7,625 nt of DNA, taken from Acidobacteriaceae bacterium (GTDB lineage: Bacteria > Acidobacteriota > Terriglobia > Terriglobales > Acidobacteriaceae). The first letter of the stretch is position 1; each line of letters begins with the position of its first letter. The translations under genes and the position numbers were made by a program. The notes under the pieces were generated by a model, which saw nothing but the letters and a program-made list of their open reading frames with translations, ran no database searches and was not told the origin of the DNA. Shown here in pieces: positions 1 through 5,725 of this stretch. The stretch is from positions 1-7,625 of the forward strand of contig PKYX01000482.1 in assembly GCA_003132825.1 (NCBI GenBank). The letters run 5' to 3'.

Positions 1-1326
1 CGGACCACCAAGCTCGCGCGCGGCCGCGATCGAGGCCGGCACCGGCGCCATTCCCTCCTCGAGATGGCGGCTGACGTTCTCGACCACGATGATGGCGTCA
101 TCGACCACCAGGCCAGTCGCCAGGGTGATGCCAAACAGGGTCAGGGTGTTGATCGAGAATCCCAGGATCTTCACGAAGGCAAAGGTTCCAATCAGCGAAA
201 CCGGAATGGTAACCGCGGGGATGATGGTGCTGCGCCAGTCTTGCAGGAAAATGAAGATCACCAGAATGACCAGGATAATGGCTTCGACCAAGGTCGAAAG
301 CACGTCCCGGATCGATTCCCCGACCGCGTCGGTGGTGTCGAATGCGTTCTTGTACTTCATGCCCGGAGGGAACCGTTTGGAGAGCCTATCCATTTCGGCG
401 ATGGCCAGGCGGTCCACTTCCAAAGCATTGGCGCTCGAGAGCTGGGTAATGGCAAAACCCACAGCATCGTGGCCGTTGAACATGAGGTCGGTGCTGTAGT
501 CCTCGGCGCCGAGTTCGGCGCGGCCCACATCTTTCAGGCGCACCAGCGTGCCATCCCCATTGGCCTTCAGAATGATGTTCTCGAACTCGGAGGGCTCGGT
601 GAGCCGGCCAATGGCCCGCACGCTGATCTGAAACTGCTGTCCCACCTGGATGGGCGGCTGCCCCACCTGGCCGGCGGCAACCTCGACATTCTGCTCCTCG
701 AGGGCGTTGACCACATCGGTCGCGGTCAAGGCGCGACTGGCCATGCGCTCGGGATCGAGCCACAGCCGCATGGAGTATTTGCGCGCGCCAAAAACCACGA
801 CGTCGGCCACTCCGGGCACGCGCTTCAGCGCGTCCTTAACGTAAACGTCCAGGTAGTTGCTCATGAACAACGGAGTGTAGCGGTCGCTTTCGGAGAACAG
901 GGCGGCGCCGAACACAAAATTGTTGGACGCCTTGGTGACGGCGATGCCGGTGGCTTTGACCGCCGCAGGCAAGCGGCCTTGCGCCGTGTTCACCCGGTTT
1001 TGCACGTCGACCGCAGCCAGGTCCGGATCGCGGTCGAGGTCGAAGGTGGCGACGATCGAACTGGAACCGTCATTGCCGCTGCTCGAGGCGATGTACTTCA
1101 TCCCCTGGGCGCCGTTGATTTCCTCTTCGAGGGGAATGGTGACGGCGGTTTCGACGGTTTGCGCGCTGGCACCGGTGTAGAAGCTGGCGACTGAAATCTG
1201 CGGCGGCGCCAGCGTCGGGAACTGGGCGATCGGAAGCGAAGGGATGACCACGGCGCCCGCCAGAATAATCAGGAGCGCGCAAACCGTGGCGAATACCGGC
1301 CGTCGGATGAAAAAATCAACGAACAT
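1..1326 (-). CDS. AcrB/MexB-type (HAE-1) multidrug efflux RND transporter, N-terminal 442 residues; cut by left window edge
   Basis: Inner-membrane, proton-driven pump subunit of a tripartite multidrug efflux complex; exports lipophilic or amphiphilic compounds. The window holds the first 442 codons of a family that is usually about 1,030-1,060 residues. The start MFVDFFIRRPVFA is the canonical RND N-terminus, and an in-frame TAG lies five codons upstream of the ATG, so this start is well fixed, although no clear Shine-Dalgarno is seen. Visible parts: TM1 about residues 10-29; porter domain with NRVNTAQGRLP, GVADVVVFGARKYSMRLW and EVAAGQVGQPP; TM2 about 345-362 followed by LQDWRSTIIP; TM3 about 369-387; TM4 about 394-415 with GLVVDDAIIVVEN. 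D409 and D410 correspond to the proton-relay pair D407/D408 of E. coli AcrB. It lies 126 bases downstream of its adaptor on the same strand. Family is certain; substrate range cannot be read from sequence. Confidence 0.96.
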   Translation of the reverse strand, partial: MFVDFFIRRPVFATVCALLIILAGAVVIPSLPIAQFPTLAPPQISVASFYTGASAQTVETAVTIPLEEEINGAQGMKYIASSSGNDGSSSIVATFDLDRDPDLAAVDVQNRVNTAQGRLPAAVKATGIAVTKASNNFVFGAALFSESDRYTPLFMSNYLDVYVKDALKRVPGVADVVVFGARKYSMRLWLDPERMASRALTATDVVNALEEQNVEVAAGQVGQPPIQVGQQFQISVRAIGRLTEPSEFENIILKANGDGTLVRLKDVGRAELGAEDYSTDLMFNGHDAVGFAITQLSSANALEVDRLAIAEMDRLSKRFPPGMKYKNAFDTTDAVGESIRDVLSTLVEAIILVILVIFIFLQDWRSTIIPAVTIPVSLIGTFAFVKILGFSINTLTLFGITLATGLVVDDAIIVVENVSRHLEEGMAPVPASIAAARELGGP

Positions 1327-1411
1327 GAGATGGGTACGCTAAACCGCACTGCCCACGAGCCTGGGTCACGGGGTTCATTCGGTGGAGCAGGTCGGAGAGT
1401 TACGGCCCGCA

Positions 1412-1448
1412 GGCACCAAGCCGGTTTTTCCCATTTTGCGTTGGCGCC
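1412..1448 (-). other. Intercistronic hairpin between adaptor and AcrB-type pump
   Basis: Read on the minus strand, GGCGCCAA is followed 21 bases later by TTGGTGCC, giving an 8-bp RNA stem with one G-U wobble. It begins 4 bases after the adaptor stop codon and lies about 85 bases before the pump start. There is no U-run after the stem, so it is not a standard intrinsic terminator. It could stabilise the upstream message or lower expression of the downstream gene, but a chance pairing is possible. Confidence 0.3.
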
Positions 1449-1452
1449 ATCC

Positions 1453-2589
1453 TCAGCCTTGAGGAATGACCGGCACTCCATCGACCAGAAACTGGGTTCC
1501 GGAGACGACGATCTTGTCGCCGGGCTTGATCCCGTCGATCACGACATAGTCGTTGCCCACCATATCGCCCAGCTGTAAGGGCTGCTGGTGAGCCACCAGC
1601 TTGCCGCCCTCGGGCTCGGCCAAGAACGCGAAGTACTGACCGCCGACCCGGGAAACCGCCAGCACCGGCACCACCGGCCCCTCGTGAGTTCCCCAGACGA
1701 TGCGGGCGCGGATAAATTGCAAGGTGCGCAGCTGATCTTGATGGTTGGCGATGCTGGCTTTGACCAGCACGGCCTGGGTGGTGTTATCCACCTCGGGCGA
1801 TATAAAGCTGATGCGGCTCTCCGCCATCACCTTGCCGGCACTGTCCACGATCTGTACCGGCAGGCCCATTTTGAGCTGCGAGGAACGCTCGATCGGCACA
1901 TAGATATAGACTTCGAGACTGCCCGGTTTGTCCACCGTCGTCAGCACCGTGGTCGTGGTCACACGGTCGCCGACCCGGACCGGGACGTCACCGACGACCC
2001 CATCGGCGGGGGCGACTACTCGATAGTAGTGAAGCTGCACTTGTTGCTCTTGCACCTGGGCGTCGAGAGAATGCAACTGCGCCTGGGCGTTCTCGAGGGC
2101 GGACTTGGACTGGTCTAGTTCCTGCTGGCTGACCACCCCGGCGGCGTGCAGGGCGCTGGTCCGCTGGTTTTGCTCCTCGAGCCATTTCAGGTTTGCCGAC
2201 TGCGCCGCCTGCGAGTGTTGCTGGCTGTTGACCGTGGCCTGCTGCTTGGAAGGATCGAGCTGCATCAGCGGCGCACCGGGCGCCAGGCGCTGTCCGGAGT
2301 GCACGTAGATCGCGGTAATTCGGCCTTCGACCTCGGGCATGATGACCGCCGAGTCGCGCGACTTGAGCGTAGCCACGTATTCGGTGGTATCGCGGATGGA
2401 GACCGCCCGTGCGACTTCGATTTTGACCGGAATCCCGCCCGGCCCGCCGGCTGGCGCGCTCTGGGCGGATCCACCGCTGCAACCCAGGCCCGAAGCAGCC
2501 AGGGCCAGTAGGGCCAGCCCTACGATTCGGGCGGACAGACTCCGCCGACAAAGCGTTCCCGCACCGGGATTGAAAGCCATGGGGCGCAT
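1453..2589 (-). CDS. AcrA-like RND efflux periplasmic adaptor (membrane fusion protein), probable lipoprotein
   Basis: Periplasmic adaptor linking the inner-membrane RND pump to an outer-membrane channel. I choose the ATG at 2589 (378 aa) because AGGTGG lies 8 bases upstream. A GTG at 2601 in the same frame sits inside that Shine-Dalgarno, and a later ATG at 2580 has no such site. Residues 21-37 are a hydrophobic signal ending in SGLGC-SGG; the cysteine (C37) suggests a lipoprotein, although the lipobox order is not ideal. Next come a first biotinyl/lipoyl half (about 80-112, MPEVEGRITAIYVHSGQRL), a Gln/Ala-rich coiled-coil hairpin (about 115-185), the second lipoyl half (about 188-215, VVAPADGVVGDVPVRVGDRV), a beta-barrel (about 222-300) and a membrane-proximal domain (about 305-378, ending GIKPGDKIVVSGTQFLVDGV). 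Length is normal for AcrA/MexA. It is the first gene of the minus-strand operon with the AcrB-type pump. Substrates are unknown. Confidence 0.95.
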   Translation of the reverse strand: MRPMAFNPGAGTLCRRSLSARIVGLALLALAASGLGCSGGSAQSAPAGGPGGIPVKIEVARAVSIRDTTEYVATLKSRDSAVIMPEVEGRITAIYVHSGQRLAPGAPLMQLDPSKQQATVNSQQHSQAAQSANLKWLEEQNQRTSALHAAGVVSQQELDQSKSALENAQAQLHSLDAQVQEQQVQLHYYRVVAPADGVVGDVPVRVGDRVTTTTVLTTVDKPGSLEVYIYVPIERSSQLKMGLPVQIVDSAGKVMAESRISFISPEVDNTTQAVLVKASIANHQDQLRTLQFIRARIVWGTHEGPVVPVLAVSRVGGQYFAFLAEPEGGKLVAHQQPLQLGDMVGNDYVVIDGIKPGDKIVVSGTQFLVDGVPVIPQG

Positions 2590-2642
2590 TTTCGGTACCA
2601 CCTGTACCCTAACATCCAGCTTTATGGGGCGGCCAGAACTCC

Positions 2643-2656
2643 ACCGCCCGGGCGGT
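2643..2656. promoter_or_regulatory. Perfect 14-bp palindrome upstream of the AcrA-like gene; candidate operator
   Basis: ACCGCCCGGGCGGT is a perfect inverted repeat with no spacer, centred about 60 bases upstream of the adaptor start at 2589. Many RND adaptor-pump operons are controlled by TetR- or MarR-family repressors that bind such palindromes near the promoter. No convincing -35/-10 pair was found around it, and no regulator gene is in the window. It could instead form a strong 5'-leader hairpin, or be a GC-rich coincidence. Confidence 0.35.
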
Positions 2657-2669
2657 TTAGAAAACTCTA

Positions 2670-2687
2670 ATCACAATTCGACGTGAT
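2670..2687. promoter_or_regulatory. Inverted repeat ATCAC-N8-GTGAT in the divergent intergenic region
   Basis: ATCAC AATTCGAC GTGAT is a 5-bp-arm inverted repeat in an AT-richer patch between the two divergent genes, 81 bases from the adaptor start and 82 bases from the threonine aldolase start. A dimeric regulator could bind here and affect either direction. The arms are short, so chance is a fair alternative. It is not a CRP/FNR-type site, whose arms run TGTGA...TCACA. Confidence 0.2.
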
Positions 2688-2732
2688 CTTAGGGAATTAG
2701 ATAGCCGGGGGGACCCGGAGGACTCGAAATAG

Positions 2733-2760
2733 TTTCGCGACCCGGCTCGTCTGCTACATT
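2733..2760 (+). promoter_or_regulatory. Candidate promoter for threonine aldolase giving a (near-)leaderless transcript
   Basis: A -10-like TACATT lies at 2755-2760 with a weak -35-like TTTCGC at 2733-2738 (16-base spacer). The -10 ends only 9 bases before the ATG at 2770, so transcription would begin at or next to the start codon. No Shine-Dalgarno is seen before the ATG, which agrees with a leaderless message. A small inverted repeat CGAAA-TAG-TTTCG (2725-2737) overlaps the -35 and could be an operator. This is inference from short motifs. Confidence 0.35.
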
Positions 2761-2769
2761 GTTCAAACC

Positions 2770-3804
2770 ATGAAACCCGCCCGCAGCTTCGCCAGCGACA
2801 ACAATGCCGGCATGCATGCGGAAGTGTTCGAGGCGATCGCCGCCGCCAACCGGGGCCATACCGTGGGCTACGGGGATGATCCCTTCACCCGCTCGGCCAT
2901 ACGCCGATTCGAGCAGCACTTTGGCTCCGGCATCAGCGTCTTCCCGGTGTTCAATGGCACCGCGGCCAACGTTCTCAGTTTGGCCGCGCTCGCCCGCTCC
3001 TTCCAGGCCGTGATTTGCGGGACCGAAGCGCATCTCTATGAGGATGAATGCGGGGCGCCGGAAAAATTCGTAGGTTCGAAGCTGGTCCCGGTTCCGACCT
3101 CGAACGGCAAGCTCACGGTGGAAGCGGTTCGCCGGGCCTGCCACGGCGCAGGAGATCAGCATCATGTTCAGCCGCGGGTGATTTCGATCACGCAGGCCAC
3201 CGAAGTGGGCACTGTCTATAAGCCGAATGAGATTCAGGTCCTGGCCCGCTTTGCCCACGACCGCGGCATGTTTCTGCATATGGACGGCGCCCGCATCGCC
3301 AACGCCGCCGCCAGCCTGGGACTCAGCTTGCGCCAGGCCACGCGCGACCTGGGAGTGGACGTTCTGTCCTTCGGAGGAACCAAGAACGGGGCCATGGGGG
3401 CCGAAGCCGTCATTTTTTTTGACCCGAAGCTCAGCCCGGACTTTTTGTATCTTCGCAAGCAGGGAATGCAACTTGCGTCCAAGATGCGGTTTATCTCGGC
3501 GCAATTGGATGCCCTGCTGACCGACGGTTTGTGGTTGAGGAGCGCGCGCCATGCCAACCGGATGGCGAAGCTGCTGGAGAAGGAAATTCGCAGGATCCCG
3601 CAGGTGAAGATTGCCTACAAAGTAGAAGCGAACGGGGTGTTCGCGAAAATCCCGCGCTCCGCCATCGCCAAGCTGCGGAAGCGTTACTTCTTCTATGACT
3701 GGGACCGAGAGCAATCGATGGTGCGCTGGATGTGCTCCTTCGATACCACGGAAGAAGACGTAAAAAGGTTCGCCCAGTTCGTGGCCGAGACCGTCGGTCG
3801 CTAG
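2770..3804 (+). CDS. ltaE: Low-specificity L-threonine aldolase (PLP-dependent, beta-eliminating lyase family)
   Basis: Cytosolic fold-type I PLP enzyme that cleaves L-threonine and L-allo-threonine to glycine and acetaldehyde, and may also act on beta-hydroxy amino acids such as phenylserine. The 344 residues match the family's usual length of about 330-350. Motifs in order: FASDNNAGMH near the N-terminus, GYGDDPFT (33-40), FNGTAAN (61-67), HLYEDECGAPE (88-98; H88 should stack on the PLP ring), TQATEVGTVY (141-150), HMDGARIANAA (170-180; D172 should pair with the pyridine nitrogen and R175 bind the carboxylate), and SFGGTKNG (200-207; K205 is the expected Schiff-base lysine). The ATG at 2770 is needed to keep the N-terminal SDN motif and has no Shine-Dalgarno. 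The gene stands alone between two efflux operons, divergent from one and co-directional with the other. A T8 run (3413-3420) encodes part of IFFD. Stereospecificity (L-threo versus L-allo) is not decided by these motifs. Confidence 0.95.
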   Translation: MKPARSFASDNNAGMHAEVFEAIAAANRGHTVGYGDDPFTRSAIRRFEQHFGSGISVFPVFNGTAANVLSLAALARSFQAVICGTEAHLYEDECGAPEKFVGSKLVPVPTSNGKLTVEAVRRACHGAGDQHHVQPRVISITQATEVGTVYKPNEIQVLARFAHDRGMFLHMDGARIANAAASLGLSLRQATRDLGVDVLSFGGTKNGAMGAEAVIFFDPKLSPDFLYLRKQGMQLASKMRFISAQLDALLTDGLWLRSARHANRMAKLLEKEIRRIPQVKIAYKVEANGVFAKIPRSAIAKLRKRYFFYDWDREQSMVRWMCSFDTTEEDVKRFAQFVAETVGR

Positions 3805-3844
3805 ACCCCGTCCGTCGCCAGTTGGAGGATGCGCCTGCCCTGCG

Positions 3845-3863
3845 GCAGTCGGTCTTCGACTGC
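3845..3863 (+). terminator. Hairpin downstream of threonine aldolase; possible terminator without U-run
   Basis: GCAGTCG-GTCTT-CGACTGC is a perfect 7-bp stem with a 5-base loop, starting 41 bases after the stop codon of the threonine aldolase gene and 80 bases before the next gene. There is no T-run behind it, so it would be a weak intrinsic terminator at best or a 3'-end stabilising structure. An overlapping weaker hairpin (CTGCC-CTGC-GGCAG, 3835-3848) competes for part of the same bases. Confidence 0.3.
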
Positions 3864-3877
3864 GATCAGGGCACCGG

Positions 3878-3914
3878 TGGTCACGTTGACTTCACTCGGG
3901 TATCCTGCAAAACT
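3878..3914 (+). promoter_or_regulatory. Candidate promoter for the small membrane protein / metal-efflux cluster
   Basis: Two alternative pairs overlap here. TTGACT (3886-3891) with AAAACT (3909-3914) at 17-base spacing has a near-consensus -35 and a poor -10. TGGTCA (3878-3883) with TATCCT (3901-3906), also at 17 bases, has two moderate boxes. Either would start transcription just before the ATG at 3926, which has no good Shine-Dalgarno. The choice cannot be made from sequence alone. Confidence 0.3.
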
Positions 3915-3925
3915 TGGGCTAGGCC

Positions 3926-4345
3926 ATGGAATTGTTGCTCAACCTGGTTTGGCTGACGCTGGCGCTGCCGGCCATTTGGCTATGGCGGCGCGAGGCCTCG
4001 AGGCGCGGATCGCGCCCCTTCGATTCCTGGCGCTCGCTGGTGGTGCTGTCCTCTCTCCTGATGGTGCTTTTTCCCGTGGTCTCGGCCACCGATGACCTGC
4101 ACGCCATGCGGCCAGAGCTCGAAGAATCCAGCCTTTCGAAGCGTGCGCTCCGACCCGCAACCGGGCACAAGGCGCAGGTGCGAATGAGTGGCGCGGACGC
4201 TTCCCCGGTCGAGGCCGGTCCGTTTTCCGGCGATCCCAGCCATGCTGTGTGCGGCAAAGTCTTGTTGGCCCCGGTGGTTCTGCCCGAACCCCGGCGCCGG
4301 GGTGCGCCCACCAGCCGTGCCCCTCCCTCCCTCCGCCTCAGTTAG
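3926..4345 (+). CDS. Small conserved-type hypothetical membrane protein with TDDLHAMR motif, preceding the metal-efflux genes
   Basis: Function unknown; 139 residues. Two hydrophobic segments are visible: residues 2-20 and 37-54. The loop between them is Arg-rich (WRREASRRGSR), which by the positive-inside rule places it in the cytoplasm and the C-terminal 85 residues outside. The second segment runs straight into VSATDDLHAMRPELEES (52-68). VSA (52-54) also looks like a signal-peptidase cut site, so the tail could be released. The rest is rich in Pro, Arg, Ala and Ser, with a single Cys (C109), and ends TSRAPPSLRLS. From memory, proteins with an FPVxSATDDLHAMR stretch recur as uncharacterised proteins in Acidobacteria; I could not check this. 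It precedes the metal-pump adaptor by 225 bases on the same strand. A 205-residue frame on the opposite strand (3980-4597) is basic, low-complexity and recognisable as antisense. Coding status is likely, role is open. Confidence 0.72.
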   Translation: MELLLNLVWLTLALPAIWLWRREASRRGSRPFDSWRSLVVLSSLLMVLFPVVSATDDLHAMRPELEESSLSKRALRPATGHKAQVRMSGADASPVEAGPFSGDPSHAVCGKVLLAPVVLPEPRRRGAPTSRAPPSLRLS

Positions 4346-4570
4346 AGGTTGGGTTCTGCTGCGTGATTTCAACCGCAAGCCGCGGCAAATTTCCCGGTGT
4401 GAAGTGAGCCCCGATTTGGCGATTGCCGGAGGCTGTCGTGCGGTCACGCGGCGCCGCTTCTTGCGAGCCGATTTCTGGCATCCAACCGTGCATCCCCGCA
4501 GTGGCCGAGCCGTGGTGGCCAAAACCAGCGCTGGCTCCCCGGAAGGTTCTCGGGAGGCTGGAGAGAATCG
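4346..4570. other. 225-base spacer before the metal-efflux adaptor; no gene seen
   Basis: No credible coding frame lies here. Short perfect palindromes are present (GCGGCGCCGC at 4448-4457 and CCAGCGCTGG at 4525-4534), along with a CTCCC...GGGAG pairing (4535-4556) just before the ribosome-binding site. These are common in GC-rich DNA. I see no clear promoter, so the adaptor may be read through from upstream or from an unrecognised promoter. Confidence 0.4.
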
Positions 4571-5725
4571 ATGAAACAAGGAAGCTTCGAGAATCAAGCG
4601 TGGCGCCGGTCGCTGGCGTTGCTATTTCCGCTCGCCCTGGCATTGGCCGCCGGCTCCTGCTCGCACGACGCGGGCGCCCCGCCGACCAAAGCGGAAATCA
4701 CGCTCCAGCCCGGGGTCTATGACGTGGACCATTCCGGGATGTTCCCGCTGGCCAAGGTCGCGGCTCGCGCGCTGCCGACAGAAGTCACCGCCAACGGCAC
4801 CGTGAACCCTGACGTCACGCGCACCATTCATGTGACTTCGCTCGGCTCGGGACGCGTGGTCGACCTGAAGGTGCGCCTGGGCGACTTCGTGAAGCGAGGC
4901 CAGACCCTGCTCGTGATCACCAGTCCGGACCTGGCCGCCGCCATGTCGGATTACCGGAAGGCTCGGGCGGACGAGGAGCTCTCGCGCAAGGGTCTTGAGC
5001 GCGCGCAGACCCTCTATAGCCATGGCGCGATGGCCGAAAAAGACGTGGAGGCCGCCGAGGACACCGAGGACAAAGCCAAGGTGGATCTTGAAACCTCGGC
5101 GGAACATGTTCGCGTGTTGGGCGGCGATCTGGCGCACCCCAGCCCGCTGATCGAGCTGCGGGCGCCGGTCTCCGGGGCCATCGTCGAACAGAACGTGGCG
5201 GGGTTTGAAGGCATCAAGAGCCTGGATAATACGCCCAATCTTTTCACCATCGCCGACCTCAGCCAGGTCTGGGTGGTATGCGATGTTTTTGAAAACGATC
5301 TCGGCAAGGTTGCCCTAGGCGACATGGCTGAGATTCGCCTGAACGCTTTCCCCGACCGGGCATTGCACGGCAGAGTGGCCGATATCTCGCGCGTCTTGGA
5401 CCCCAACACCCGCTCCGCCAAGGTGCGCATCGTGCTGGCCAACGCCCACGGCGTGCTGCGCCCCGGCATGTTTGCCACCGCCACTTTCCGCTCGCGCAAA
5501 TTGGGGACCGTGCTGGTGGTCCCGAGCACGGCCATCATGCGCCTGCAGGACAAGGACTGGGTGTTCCGCAAGGATGGCCCGGCCCGTTTTCGCCGCATGG
5601 AAGTTCGCGCCACCGGGGTGACGGCGGACGGCTTCCAGGAGTTCGAGGGTGCTCTAGCGCCCGGGGATGAAGTGGTGGCCAATGCGCTTCAGTTCTCCAC
5701 CGCCATGGCGGAGAACAAGGAATGA
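4571..5725 (+). CDS. CzcB/CusB-like heavy-metal efflux RND periplasmic adaptor (HlyD family), probable lipoprotein
   Basis: Periplasmic adaptor for the heavy-metal RND pump encoded immediately downstream. The ATG at 4571 is supported by GGAGAG five bases upstream. Residues 12-30 form a signal ending LAAGSC, a good lipobox with C30 as the lipidated cysteine. A linker with GVYDVDHSGMFPL precedes the first lipoyl half (about 86-118, LGSGRVVDLKVRLGDFVKRG), a Glu/Lys/Ala-rich coiled-coil hairpin (about 120-183), the second lipoyl half (about 190-228, RAPVSGAIVEQNVAGFEGI), a beta-barrel (about 232-306, VWVVCDVFENDLGKVALGD and RVLDPNTRSAKVR) and a C-terminal membrane-proximal domain (to 384). The LDPNTR motif is typical of the Czc/Cus adaptor group. 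There is no extra C-terminal metal domain. The stop overlaps the pump start (ATGA), implying translational coupling. The metal is not determined; the N-terminal Met cluster that binds Cu/Ag in CusB is not obvious here. Confidence 0.94.
   Translation: MKQGSFENQAWRRSLALLFPLALALAAGSCSHDAGAPPTKAEITLQPGVYDVDHSGMFPLAKVAARALPTEVTANGTVNPDVTRTIHVTSLGSGRVVDLKVRLGDFVKRGQTLLVITSPDLAAAMSDYRKARADEELSRKGLERAQTLYSHGAMAEKDVEAAEDTEDKAKVDLETSAEHVRVLGGDLAHPSPLIELRAPVSGAIVEQNVAGFEGIKSLDNTPNLFTIADLSQVWVVCDVFENDLGKVALGDMAEIRLNAFPDRALHGRVADISRVLDPNTRSAKVRIVLANAHGVLRPGMFATATFRSRKLGTVLVVPSTAIMRLQDKDWVFRKDGPARFRRMEVRATGVTADGFQEFEGALAPGDEVVANALQFSTAMAENKE

Noticed and set aside
64..1194. Long plus-strand reading frame (376 codons) over the left edge region
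   Set aside because: It is antisense to the AcrB-type pump, whose opposite-strand protein shows clear family motifs over its full length; the plus-strand product is Asp/His/Gly/Gln-rich with no domain, as expected from antisense GC-rich codons.
2670..2687. CRP/FNR-type binding site
   Set aside because: The arms read ATCAC...GTGAT, the reverse order of the CRP half-sites TGTGA...TCACA, so it does not fit that family.
2689..3714. 341-codon minus-strand reading frame
   Set aside because: Antisense to threonine aldolase, which has every expected PLP-enzyme motif on the plus strand.
4188..4574. Plus-strand frame (128 codons) spanning the gap before the metal adaptor
   Set aside because: Arg/Pro/Ala-rich with no domain or ribosome-binding site, and it overlaps the end of the small membrane protein gene in another frame.
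3980..4597. 205-codon minus-strand reading frame over the small membrane protein gene and the following gap
   Set aside because: Basic, low-complexity product without membrane or domain features; the plus-strand protein has two hydrophobic segments and a recognisable motif, and the minus frame also runs into the signal-peptide region of the downstream adaptor.
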